DNA of 64,000 nucleotides from Arthrobacter sp. N199823 (GTDB taxonomy: Bacteria > Actinomycetota > Actinomycetes > Actinomycetales > Micrococcaceae): positions 372,001-436,000 of the forward strand of contig NZ_PJIN01000003.1 of the NCBI RefSeq assembly GCF_002929705.1, in the 5' to 3' direction. Positions within the stretch are counted from its first letter, which is position 1. Each line of letters starts with the position of its first letter. The translations under genes and the position numbers were made by a program. Below are positions 44,911 through 52,879 of the stretch, in pieces. A model generated the notes under the pieces. The model did not search any database and had not been told where the DNA came from. It saw only the letters and a list, made by a program, of their open reading frames with translations.

Positions 44911-45582
44911 GTGAACAAGGTCTTGATTATAGGCGGGCACGGAAAGATCGCACTTTTGCTGGCACCGCTGCTGACGGCGGCGGGCACCCAGGTCACCTCG
45001 GTGATCCGCAACGCAGCCCACATTGACGAGGTGGCGGCTACAGGGGCTACCCCCGTGGTGCACGACGTCGTTTCCTCCTCGGTTGCGGAGCTCGCCGATC
45101 TCTTCGCTGGCCAGGACGCCATCGTCTGGTCTGCAGGGGCCGGGGGAGGATCCCCCGAGCGAACGTACGCTGTTGATCGTGACGGCGCCATTGCGTCCAT
45201 GGACGCCGCCGTGGTTGCGGGTGTGGAGCGCTACATCATGGTCTCTTACCTTGGCGCCAGCACAGACCACGGTGTGCCGCCTGAGGACAGCTTCTTCGCC
45301 TATGCCGAAGCCAAGGCAGCCGCGGACGCACACTTGCGCCAGACCGGGGCCCTTGCATGGACCATTCTTGCCCCGGGTGCCCTGACGCTGGACCCCGCCA
45401 CGGCGTTAATTGACCCCACACCGGCAGCGGAGCGCGACGCAGCCGCACCCACGAAAACGTCCCGAGCGAATGTTGCCCTTGTCGCTGCCGCCGCACTGGC
45501 GCACCCGGAAACCATCATGCACACCATTGAGTTCAGCGACGGAAGCATGTCCATTGAGGATGCGCTGACCCGCGTAAAATAG
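44911..45582 (+). CDS. NAD(P)-binding Rossmann protein (NmrA/YwnB-like)
   Basis: 223 residues, starting at GTG with GAGAAGGAG upstream. The dinucleotide loop GGHGKIALLLAPLL replaces the usual GxxGxxG with a His. VSYLGAS and a YAEAKAAAD segment (Tyr..Lys) suggest an atypical SDR/epimerase. The substrate and reaction are unknown. It ends 5 nt before the antiporter start, so they are likely cotranscribed. Confidence 0.86.
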   Translation: MNKVLIIGGHGKIALLLAPLLTAAGTQVTSVIRNAAHIDEVAATGATPVVHDVVSSSVAELADLFAGQDAIVWSAGAGGGSPERTYAVDRDGAIASMDAAVVAGVERYIMVSYLGASTDHGVPPEDSFFAYAEAKAAADAHLRQTGALAWTILAPGALTLDPATALIDPTPAAERDAAAPTKTSRANVALVAAAALAHPETIMHTIEFSDGSMSIEDALTRVK

Positions 45583-45587
45583 AGCGA

Positions 45588-47159
45588 GTGGAACAGCTCG
45601 TATTAATTATCGGACTCTTATTCGCCACCGTGCTTGCCGTCGGTTTGGGGGATAAGCTCCGGCTGCCCTATCCAGTGTTGATGCTCATCATGGCGGGGGC
45701 GCTGACGTTCATTCCAGGCTTCCCTGATCTCCGGATAGATCCTGAACTGATTCTGCCCATCTTCTTGCCGCCCCTGCTGTTCGCCACGGCACAGAAGAGC
45801 TCCTGGTCAGTCTTTAGAATCCGCTGGCGCACCATCATCATGCTGGCTGTGGCACTTGTGGTGGTCTCCACTGCTTTGGTGGCCGGAGCCGCGTGGTTAT
45901 TGATCCCCGGCATCGGCATTCCGGCGGCCATTGCTTTGGGGGCCATGGCCGCTCCTCCTGACCCGGTAGCCGTGGAATCGGTGGCCAGTCGGGTCCACAT
46001 GCCCCGACGTTTGATCACAGTGCTGCAAAGCGAGGGGCTGTTCAACGACGCCGCCGCTATTGTGATCTTCCAGGCGGCAGTAGCTGCCGCCGTCGACGGG
46101 CAGCCGTTCGGCGTCGGTGTGATTGGCAAGTTCCTCTTGGGCGCCGCCATTGCCATCATCGTGGGGATGTTCATGGGCTGGGTGACGGGGCTGATCGCCA
46201 AACTGATCACGTCCCCCGTGGCCCGAAGCGCTGTCACCCTCGTGGTTCCTTTTGCCGCCTACATCTTGGCCGAGGAAGTCCACGCTTCCGGTGTCATTGC
46301 AGTGGTGGTGACAGCCCTGGAAATGAAACGTCACGCCCGGGCAGAGGACGCTACCGAACGCATCACCCGTGCCGCCTTCTGGGACGTTGTGGAGCTCTTG
46401 GTGACAGGGCTGGCCTTCGGCCTGGTAGGGCTGGAGGCTCGCGAAGTCATCCGTGTGGAGGGCACGGCCATTTGGGGCATGCTGCCCATGGCCATCAGCA
46501 TCAGCATTCTGGTGATTGTGGTGCGCGTGCTGTGGTTTGGCATGATGGCGATGCTGTCCAAGAAGCGCGACGGCGATTTACCACCCACTGGCATCAAGGA
46601 CGTCATCATCTTGAGCTGGTGCGGCATGCGAGGGTTGGCCACCTTGGCTCTGGCCCTGGCGCTTCCTACCGTGCTGCCCACAGGGGAAGCGTTCCCCGGT
46701 CGCCACGAGATCATCGTGGCAGCCTGCGCGGTCCTACTGACCACCCTGGTGCTGCCGGGCCTGACACTGCCGTGGCTCATGCGGGTGCTGAAGGCGACGG
46801 ACGACGGCGTGGAGGAACGTGAGGCGGCCAAGCTCATGGCGCTGCGTGCTCAGGACGCTGCTGTGGCGGCGCTGAGGGACAACGACATCATCAAGAACCT
46901 GCCGCCTGAAAAGACGGCGCTCGTCAAGGCGCGAATGCAGCGTCTGCAGGCCGAGCTGTTGGACGGCAGCCTCAAGAACGAAGGACAGGCCGAGCGCCGC
47001 CGTCGTGGCCGTGAATTGGCCATCGCCGTGCAGACAATTGCCCTGGATGCTGCTCGCGCAGAAATCTTGATGGCCCGCAACGAACCTGACACTGATCCTG
47101 AAGTTGCGGATCGGGTACTGCGCCAACTGGATCTGCGCACCATGATCATGCCGGACTAG
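45588..47159 (+). CDS. CPA1-family Na+/H+ antiporter (NhaP-like)
   Basis: 523 residues with about 12 membrane helices (1-400). The family motifs PPDPVAVESVASR and LFNDAAAIVIFQ are present, and the ion-binding Asp/Asn pair is in FNDA. A C-terminal cytoplasmic domain of about 120 residues (about 400-523) is rich in Glu/Arg, as in regulated antiporters. It exchanges Na+ (or K+) for H+ for pH and salt homeostasis. It starts at GTG directly after the preceding gene. Confidence 0.92.
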   Translation: MEQLVLIIGLLFATVLAVGLGDKLRLPYPVLMLIMAGALTFIPGFPDLRIDPELILPIFLPPLLFATAQKSSWSVFRIRWRTIIMLAVALVVVSTALVAGAAWLLIPGIGIPAAIALGAMAAPPDPVAVESVASRVHMPRRLITVLQSEGLFNDAAAIVIFQAAVAAAVDGQPFGVGVIGKFLLGAAIAIIVGMFMGWVTGLIAKLITSPVARSAVTLVVPFAAYILAEEVHASGVIAVVVTALEMKRHARAEDATERITRAAFWDVVELLVTGLAFGLVGLEAREVIRVEGTAIWGMLPMAISISILVIVVRVLWFGMMAMLSKKRDGDLPPTGIKDVIILSWCGMRGLATLALALALPTVLPTGEAFPGRHEIIVAACAVLLTTLVLPGLTLPWLMRVLKATDDGVEEREAAKLMALRAQDAAVAALRDNDIIKNLPPEKTALVKARMQRLQAELLDGSLKNEGQAERRRRGRELAIAVQTIALDAARAEILMARNEPDTDPEVADRVLRQLDLRTMIMPD

Positions 47160-47162
47160 TCC

Positions 47163-47338
47163 CCAGCCTCTCCCAAAGCTCGTTCCTCGCTTCGGGTCCC
47201 TCGAGGCTGGGGGCCCAACGAGTCTTGGCCCCTCGGGCGCGGGGGCCCATCCAGCCTCTCCCAAAGCTCGTTCCTCGCTTCGGGTCCCTCGAGGCTGGGG
47301 GCCCAACGAGTCTTGGCCCCTCGGGCGCGTGGGCCCAC
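47163..47338. repeat. Two tandem 88-bp direct repeats, GGGCCC-rich
   Basis: Near-identical units at 47163-47250 and 47251-47338, each with cctctcccaaagctcg, cgggtccctcgaggctgg and cttggcccctcgggcgcg. Related but diverged sequence occurs at 57861-57960 and 63931-63985. Open frames through it are repeat artefacts. Confidence 0.9.
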
Positions 47339-47376
47339 GTATGTCGGCCCAGCCACGCCCTCCCCAACGACAGGTG

Positions 47377-48711
47377 TCAGGCTGACTGGGCCTGTTCATG
47401 TAGGTGCGCCTCCGGCCGGGCCAGGCCGTAGTGCTCTCGCAACGTCTGGCCGGTGTACTCGGTTCGGAATAGGCCTCGCTCCTGTAAGAGCGGGACTACC
47501 TTGTCCACAAAGTCGTCCAGCCCGGCCGGGAACGTTGGCGGCATGATGTTGAACCCATCTGCGGCACCCGTGGTAAACCACAACTCAATCTCGTCGGCCA
47601 CCTGGGCAGGAGTTCCGATGAAGGTGAAGTGACCTCGGGCGCCGGCCAACTTTGCTGTCAAGGCACGGATGGTTAGCGATTCCTTCCTAGCAACGTCAAC
47701 AATTAATTTCTTCCGGCTCTGCGCTCCGTCCGTTCCAGCGGGAAGCTCCGGCAGCTCGCCGTCCAGCGGGTATCCAGAGAGGTCAAAGTCCAGCTGCTGC
47801 GAGAGTTGCTGTACGCCATACTCGGGGTTGGCGAGGGAGTTGAGGAAGTCATATTTCTCCTGGGCTTCCTCCTTCGTATCGCCGATGTAGGCGCTGATGC
47901 CGGGCAGGATCAACAGTTCCTGGGGGAAGCGGCCAAAGGCAGCTAGACGGCCTTTCAAATCGGCATAGAATTCCCGCGCGGACTCAACGCTCAGATGTGC
48001 CGTGAACACAGCTTCGGCGTGGCGGGCGGCAAACTCCTTGCCTGCCTCACTGGACCCTGCCTGAACGAGCAGCGGATGGCCTTGGACCGGGCGCGGCAGA
48101 TTGAGCGGACCCCGGACCTGAAAGTGCTTGCCTTGGTGATTGATCTCGTGGATCTTGTCCGGGTCGCTGTAGATGCCTGTGGCTTGGTCGGCCACCACTG
48201 CATCATCGGCCCAGCTGTCCCAGAGCGCCTTGGCGGTGTCCAGGAATTCATGTGCCCTTTCGTAGCGCAGGGCATGGGCTGGCCGGTCCGCAAGATTGAA
48301 ATTCTTCGCTTCGCCCTGCCCGGCAGAGGTGACGATGTTCCACCCTGCCCGACCACCACTGATCCGGTCCACGGAAGCAAATGCCCGGGCCAGCGAATAC
48401 GGCTGGTTATAGGTGGTGGAGGCCGTGGCGATCAGTCCGATCCGCTCGGTGGCCGTAGCCAGCGCCGAGAGCAGCGTCAGCGGCTCAAAAGAACTGTAGG
48501 CGTTGTACCGAATGTTGCTTGAGATGGCGAGGCCGTCGGCCAAAAACAGCGAATCCAGCTTGCCGCGTTCTGCCGTCTTGGCGATGCTGAGGTAGTGCGC
48601 AATGTCCTGTTCCGCCAAGGGATTCACATCCGGGTGGCGCCACGACGCCTCATGGTGGCCTGTGCCGTGGACAAAAGCGTTCAGGTGCAGTTCGCGTTTT
48701 TGCGTAGCCAT
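47377..48711 (-). CDS. LLM-class flavin-dependent monooxygenase (NtaA/SnaA/DszA-like)
   Basis: 444 residues. It starts at ATG 48711, two bases after the TauD-like stop. The TIM-barrel signatures HEASWRHPDVNP, SGGRAGWNIVTSA and HEFLDTAKALWDSWADDA are characteristic of FMNH2-dependent monooxygenases acting on organosulfur or organonitrogen compounds. A separate flavin reductase would be needed and is not in the cluster. It is the last gene of the sulfur operon. Confidence 0.9.
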   Translation of the reverse strand: MATQKRELHLNAFVHGTGHHEASWRHPDVNPLAEQDIAHYLSIAKTAERGKLDSLFLADGLAISSNIRYNAYSSFEPLTLLSALATATERIGLIATASTTYNQPYSLARAFASVDRISGGRAGWNIVTSAGQGEAKNFNLADRPAHALRYERAHEFLDTAKALWDSWADDAVVADQATGIYSDPDKIHEINHQGKHFQVRGPLNLPRPVQGHPLLVQAGSSEAGKEFAARHAEAVFTAHLSVESAREFYADLKGRLAAFGRFPQELLILPGISAYIGDTKEEAQEKYDFLNSLANPEYGVQQLSQQLDFDLSGYPLDGELPELPAGTDGAQSRKKLIVDVARKESLTIRALTAKLAGARGHFTFIGTPAQVADEIELWFTTGAADGFNIMPPTFPAGLDDFVDKVVPLLQERGLFRTEYTGQTLREHYGLARPEAHLHEQAQSA

Positions 48712-48713
48712 GG

Positions 48714-49652
48714 CTAGTTCACCGGCGCAATCACGGAGTAGGCAGCGGAATCGCCCTGCAGCGACTGGCTGGGCTGACCGGTAATGCTCACGGGGATGTC
48801 GCCGGCAATCGTGACGCGGTTCAGGGTCCGCGGGGCGCCGTCGTAGTTATCAGGGGCGTAGTGCTGCGTGATGCGGTTATCAAAGAGCACCAGCTGGTTG
48901 GGCTCCCAATTCACGCGCACAATGTTCTCCGGACGGGTCACATAGGCTTGCAGCAAGCGGATGATGTCCTTGGATTCCGTATTGGACAAACCCACGATCC
49001 GCAGCCTCTGGGCAAAGCCGCCAATGAACAGGCCCCGTTCCCCGGTCAGCGGGTGGACGCGAACCACCGGATGGACGGATTCGAAGATCTCACGCGTGAA
49101 TTCGGCCCGGCGCTCGGCGGCATTGGCGTGCTCAAGATTCTTGGGTACAGAGTAGTCGTAGTCGTTCGTGTGAACGGCCCACAAGGTATCGGCAAACGCC
49201 CTGAGCTCCTCCGGCAGGTCTTGATAGGCCGCAGCCGAGGAAGCAATCAGCGTCTCACCGCCATACGGGGGCAGCGTGATGCTGCGCAGGGTGGATGCCT
49301 GCGGGGGATTGTGGACGAACGTGACATCTGTGTGCCAGGTGTTGGCGGAGCCGTTTTCGCTGTCCACGGGAAGGACATTTGCGGCACCATCCACAGGGGC
49401 CACGGTGGGGTGGGCGGCGGTTAGCGGGCCAAAGTAGCTGGCAAAGCGAACCTGCGCCTCATCCGTGGTGATGTTGGCTTCACGGAAAACCAGGGCCTTG
49501 TGCTCATTGAGCGCCGAGCGAATCGAGGCGACTTGGGCAGGGCGCAGCGGAGCGCTGAGGTCCAGACCCCGAATTTCGGCGCCAATCCGGCTGCCGAGCT
49601 TGGTAAAGGCAAGAATTTCTGTTGAAACAGGTGTATCTGTAATGACTGACAT
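48714..49652 (-). CDS. TauD/TfdA-family 2-oxoglutarate-dependent dioxygenase
   Basis: 312 residues from the second ATG (49652), which has AAGGAA seven bases upstream; the first ATG is two codons earlier. The iron ligands are the HxD in NTWHTDVTFV and a later His in RITQHYAPDNYDG; the 2-oxoglutarate Arg is in APRTLNRVTIAGD. Relatives release sulfite from taurine or alkyl sulfates/sulfonates. With the ABC importer it provides sulfur under sulfate limitation. Confidence 0.92.
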   Translation of the reverse strand: MSVITDTPVSTEILAFTKLGSRIGAEIRGLDLSAPLRPAQVASIRSALNEHKALVFREANITTDEAQVRFASYFGPLTAAHPTVAPVDGAANVLPVDSENGSANTWHTDVTFVHNPPQASTLRSITLPPYGGETLIASSAAAYQDLPEELRAFADTLWAVHTNDYDYSVPKNLEHANAAERRAEFTREIFESVHPVVRVHPLTGERGLFIGGFAQRLRIVGLSNTESKDIIRLLQAYVTRPENIVRVNWEPNQLVLFDNRITQHYAPDNYDGAPRTLNRVTIAGDIPVSITGQPSQSLQGDSAAYSVIAPVN

Positions 49653-49700
49653 GGACATTTCCTTCGGGTTTGGTGTGCAGCTAAGGGTTGTGATGGGTGT

Positions 49701-50591
49701 TTAAGAATTGAAGGTGGTGCGCCACCGGGAAAAGTGGCGTTCGGCGCCAACCAGCAGTGCGTTCACCAGCAGGCCTAGCAAGGACACGGTGAGGATGCCT
49801 GCGTACATTTGCGGAATCAGGAAGCTGTTTTGGGCATTCGTGATGAGATATCCCAAACCTGCCTTGGCGCCCACCATCTCGGCGGCGATCAGCACCAGAA
49901 TGGCTGAGGTGCCGGCCATCCGGATTCCCGTGAAAATGGTGGGCACGGCGGACGGCAGAATGACCTTCCGGAAGAGGGCTGGACTGCGCAGCCCCAGCGA
50001 TCTGGCGGCGCGTACCAGCAGCGGATCTACGGTGCGCACCCCCGCGATGGTGTTCAGGAGCACGGGGAAGAACGCCGCAAAGGCCACAATGGTGATCTTG
50101 GATTCCTCACCGATCCCCAACAGGAGCGTGAAGACTGGAAGTAGCGCCAAGGCAGCGGTGTTGCGGAACAGCTCCAGCAGCGGGTTGAGGAAGGAATGCA
50201 GCGGACGGTACCAGGCAATGACCAGCCCCAAGGAAATACCAAGGACGACGGCGATGCTGAAGCCAGCTGCCGATCGCGTGAGGCTGGCCGCCACGTGGCT
50301 TTGTAGGGCTCCCGTGGCAACGAGGTCTGCGCCGGCCATCAGCACTTCGTGCAACGGTGGCAGGAAGACGCGGGTGGAATCGCTGGCCAGGTAGCGCGGG
50401 CCCAACTCCCAGAAAGCCAGAAAGAGCAGGACTGCCGCCGATTTCCATAGCCAGGCGCCGGCAGTGGTGACGGCTTGGCGCCACGGCCGTGCCGCCGTCG
50501 TCCGCGGCCTTTCGGGGAGGCGGGCGGTAGGGGCCTCGGGGCGGGGCGATGCTGTGGCCGTTCCCTTTGCTTGCGTCAGTAGGGCACTCAT
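49701..50591 (-). CDS. ABC transporter permease (SsuC/TauC-type)
   Basis: 296 residues. An about 40-residue polar N-terminus is followed by six membrane helices and the binding-protein-dependent permease loop (ARSLGLRSPALFRKVILPSAVP). Its start overlaps the ATPase stop (TGATG). Confidence 0.93.
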   Translation of the reverse strand: MSALLTQAKGTATASPRPEAPTARLPERPRTTAARPWRQAVTTAGAWLWKSAAVLLFLAFWELGPRYLASDSTRVFLPPLHEVLMAGADLVATGALQSHVAASLTRSAAGFSIAVVLGISLGLVIAWYRPLHSFLNPLLELFRNTAALALLPVFTLLLGIGEESKITIVAFAAFFPVLLNTIAGVRTVDPLLVRAARSLGLRSPALFRKVILPSAVPTIFTGIRMAGTSAILVLIAAEMVGAKAGLGYLITNAQNSFLIPQMYAGILTVSLLGLLVNALLVGAERHFSRWRTTFNS

Positions 50592-51484
50592 CAGGCGACG
50601 CTCCTTTGCTGGGTGGGTACTTCATCCGGGGCAGTGCCATCCGGGAGGACCTTGCGGTGGCCGGCGTTCTGGGCGGCCTGGACCTCATCGTGGAGCAGTG
50701 ACCAGACCTTGTGCCGGTGCTCGATGAAGGTTGTGGTGGAACGGATGTCTGCTTGTTCTGACCGTTCGCCCAAATCAATGTCAACGATCGCCTTGAGCTG
50801 GCCGGGACGGGAACTCAGGACGGCGACGCGTTGGCCCAGGTAGACGGCCTCATCGATCCCATGGGTGATGAAGATGATGGTCTTGCCGGTCTCCTGCCAA
50901 ATCCGCAGCAGCTCATCCTGGAGCTGTTCGCGAGTCTGGGCATCCAGTGCCGCGAACGGTTCGTCCATCAAGAGAATGTCCGGTTCGTAGGCGAGACTTC
51001 GGGCGATCGCGACGCGCTGTTTCATGCCGCCGGAGAGCTCATGAGGGTATCGCTCCGCGAAGCCGGTGAGGCCCACCAGTTCAAGGTACTCGTTGGCCTT
51101 GGCAGCACGCTGACGGCGGTTCAGCCCGGTTCCTTCCAACCCCATGGAAACGTTCGTTGCTGCCGTTCGCCAGGGGAACAGGGCGTATTGCTGGAAGACC
51201 ACGGCGCGGTCCTGACCGGGGCCAGTGACCTCCTTGCCATCCACGAGGACCTGGCCGGAGGCCGGGCGGGTCAAACCCGCCAGCAGGTCAAGCAGAGTGG
51301 TTTTGCCGGAGCCGCTGGGGCCAACGATCGTCAAGAATTCTCCGGCCCTGACATCGAGGTTGAAGTCATCTAGCACTACCAGTGAGGTGGGGGTGCTTGG
51401 CAGCCGGCCCGTGGTGCGGCTGCTTTTCGGGGCACGAACGGTGAAGGCCTGACGAACGTGTCGGAGACTTATTTTCGCGGTCAT
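50591..51484 (-). CDS. ABC transporter ATP-binding protein (SsuB/TauB-type)
   Basis: 297 residues. Walker A GPSGSGKTTLLD, signature LSGGMKQRVAIARSLA, Walker B ILLMDEPFAALD, switch His in FITHGIDEA. An extra N-terminal stretch and about 45 extra C-terminal residues make it longer than usual SsuB. Confidence 0.95.
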   Translation of the reverse strand: MTAKISLRHVRQAFTVRAPKSSRTTGRLPSTPTSLVVLDDFNLDVRAGEFLTIVGPSGSGKTTLLDLLAGLTRPASGQVLVDGKEVTGPGQDRAVVFQQYALFPWRTAATNVSMGLEGTGLNRRQRAAKANEYLELVGLTGFAERYPHELSGGMKQRVAIARSLAYEPDILLMDEPFAALDAQTREQLQDELLRIWQETGKTIIFITHGIDEAVYLGQRVAVLSSRPGQLKAIVDIDLGERSEQADIRSTTTFIEHRHKVWSLLHDEVQAAQNAGHRKVLPDGTAPDEVPTQQRSVA

Positions 51485-51486
51485 GG

Positions 51487-52533
51487 TTATCCCTTCGAAG
51501 CCGGGGTTGAAGAAGTAGCAGTGGCGGCGAGCGCCAGGTCATTGAAATCATTGGTGTAGTACTTGCTCGGCTGCAGTTCCCCATTGATGAGACCGGCGTC
51601 CTTGAGATAGCCGGCCCAAAGCGTGAAGTGCTTGTCGTCGATAATTCCGGCGTTGGGAACGCCCACGCTCTTCCAGTACTCCAGGGCATCGGTGCTTTCG
51701 CTCCGGCCGCGGGCCTGGATGATTTTGGTGAATCGGGCTATGACGTCAGCACGCGGCGTGGTGGTTTCCCACTCGATGGCTTTGGCAACACCTGTAGTGA
51801 AGGTTCGTACAGTGGTGGGGTTCTTCTTGATGAAGTCATCGCGAAAGACATATTGGCCGCCGGGGAATGAACCGAAGAATTCCACGTCTGTAAAGAGCGC
51901 GCGCAGGCCTCCGGTGGCTAGGGCCTTGTCTTGGAGCACGGAGCCAAGCGATCCGGCGTCGATCTGGCCCCTGCGGATAGCCTGTTCGGTGTCATTGGGA
52001 GGCAACACCACCAACTGCACCTGCTTGATCTGGGCCTCGCTGAGTCCGTTGTTGGCGAGGTAGGTGTGGATGACAGCTTCTGATTGCCCGCCGAGGGTAT
52101 TGACGCCGATCTTTTTGCCGATCAGGTCCTTGGCCGTTCGGATAGGGCTGTCCTTGGGCACGTAAAATCCTGTGAATGTTTTGTCATCCGAGCCGTAGTA
52201 GTTCACAACACCGGTGATCTGAGCGCCGGCATCGGCGAGCTTGACCACGGCTCCGGTGAAGGCGCCACCAAAGTCAGTCTGGTTGGTGGCCGCCGACTGG
52301 ATGTCCTGCGGGCCGCTGATGGTGTTGCCTACCCATTCCAGAGTGAGGCCATCAAGGTAGCCCAGGTCCGCGGCGAGCTCTGGAAGGGTGACCGAATTTG
52401 CTGATCCTTGGTACTTCAAGGTGGTGACCTCGGTGCTGCCACCACTGGCCGTTGCGGGGCCGCCGCAGGCAGAGACAGCCATCGAAAGGATGATGGCGGT
52501 CGCTGCGGTGGCCAGTGGGAGGAAGCGTTTCAT
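51487..52533 (-). CDS. ABC transporter substrate-binding lipoprotein (SsuA/NMT1-like)
   Basis: 348 residues. A lipoprotein signal ends in the lipobox VSAC (Cys23). The mature domain has KYQGSANSVTLPELA and an NMT1/THI5-like fold (GVNTLGGQSEAVIHTYL). It is the first gene of a five-gene operon for uptake and cleavage of organic sulfur compounds, most likely sulfonates; the exact ligand is unknown. Confidence 0.92.
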   Translation of the reverse strand: MKRFLPLATAATAIILSMAVSACGGPATASGGSTEVTTLKYQGSANSVTLPELAADLGYLDGLTLEWVGNTISGPQDIQSAATNQTDFGGAFTGAVVKLADAGAQITGVVNYYGSDDKTFTGFYVPKDSPIRTAKDLIGKKIGVNTLGGQSEAVIHTYLANNGLSEAQIKQVQLVVLPPNDTEQAIRRGQIDAGSLGSVLQDKALATGGLRALFTDVEFFGSFPGGQYVFRDDFIKKNPTTVRTFTTGVAKAIEWETTTPRADVIARFTKIIQARGRSESTDALEYWKSVGVPNAGIIDDKHFTLWAGYLKDAGLINGELQPSKYYTNDFNDLALAATATSSTPASKG

Positions 52534-52879
52534 GGTGTCCAGTCCTGTTGTTGGTCCTGCACCTCGTTCGAGGATTCAGCCTTCGCTGCTTGCAGGGGAT
52601 TTTTGGTGGTGTGAACGATGTAAACGGACTTCCTGCACAGGGGCAATCATCTTCGACGCCGAGGGACACGGCGGGAAATGTGGGGCAATGAAGGGCTACA
52701 CGGTGTCATATTTCGCTTGTGAGGCCTGATTTCCTGCCGTGACAAAAAGTCTTGACGGGGACGCCGTCCGGGGCACTAATACGTCCTCTATCCGAAGATT
52801 CCTTGACTTGGTGCTGGCAGCGGCGTCCAATGAAGGCATCGTGTTCTACTGGGTAACGCGTCGGTGTCAGGAGCCGGTC
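52534..52879. other. Divergent intergenic region
   Basis: 346 bp between the sulfur operon (leftward) and the patatin-like gene (rightward). Direct repeats of cctgca/tgcagggg (about 52590-52650) are visible, but no clear operator or gene. Frames open here lack ribosome sites. Confidence 0.5.

Noticed and set aside
46734-47399. Long minus-strand frame with GTRSEERALGEAG repeats
   Set aside because: It runs through the antiporter gene in antisense and through the 88-bp duplication; no start signal.
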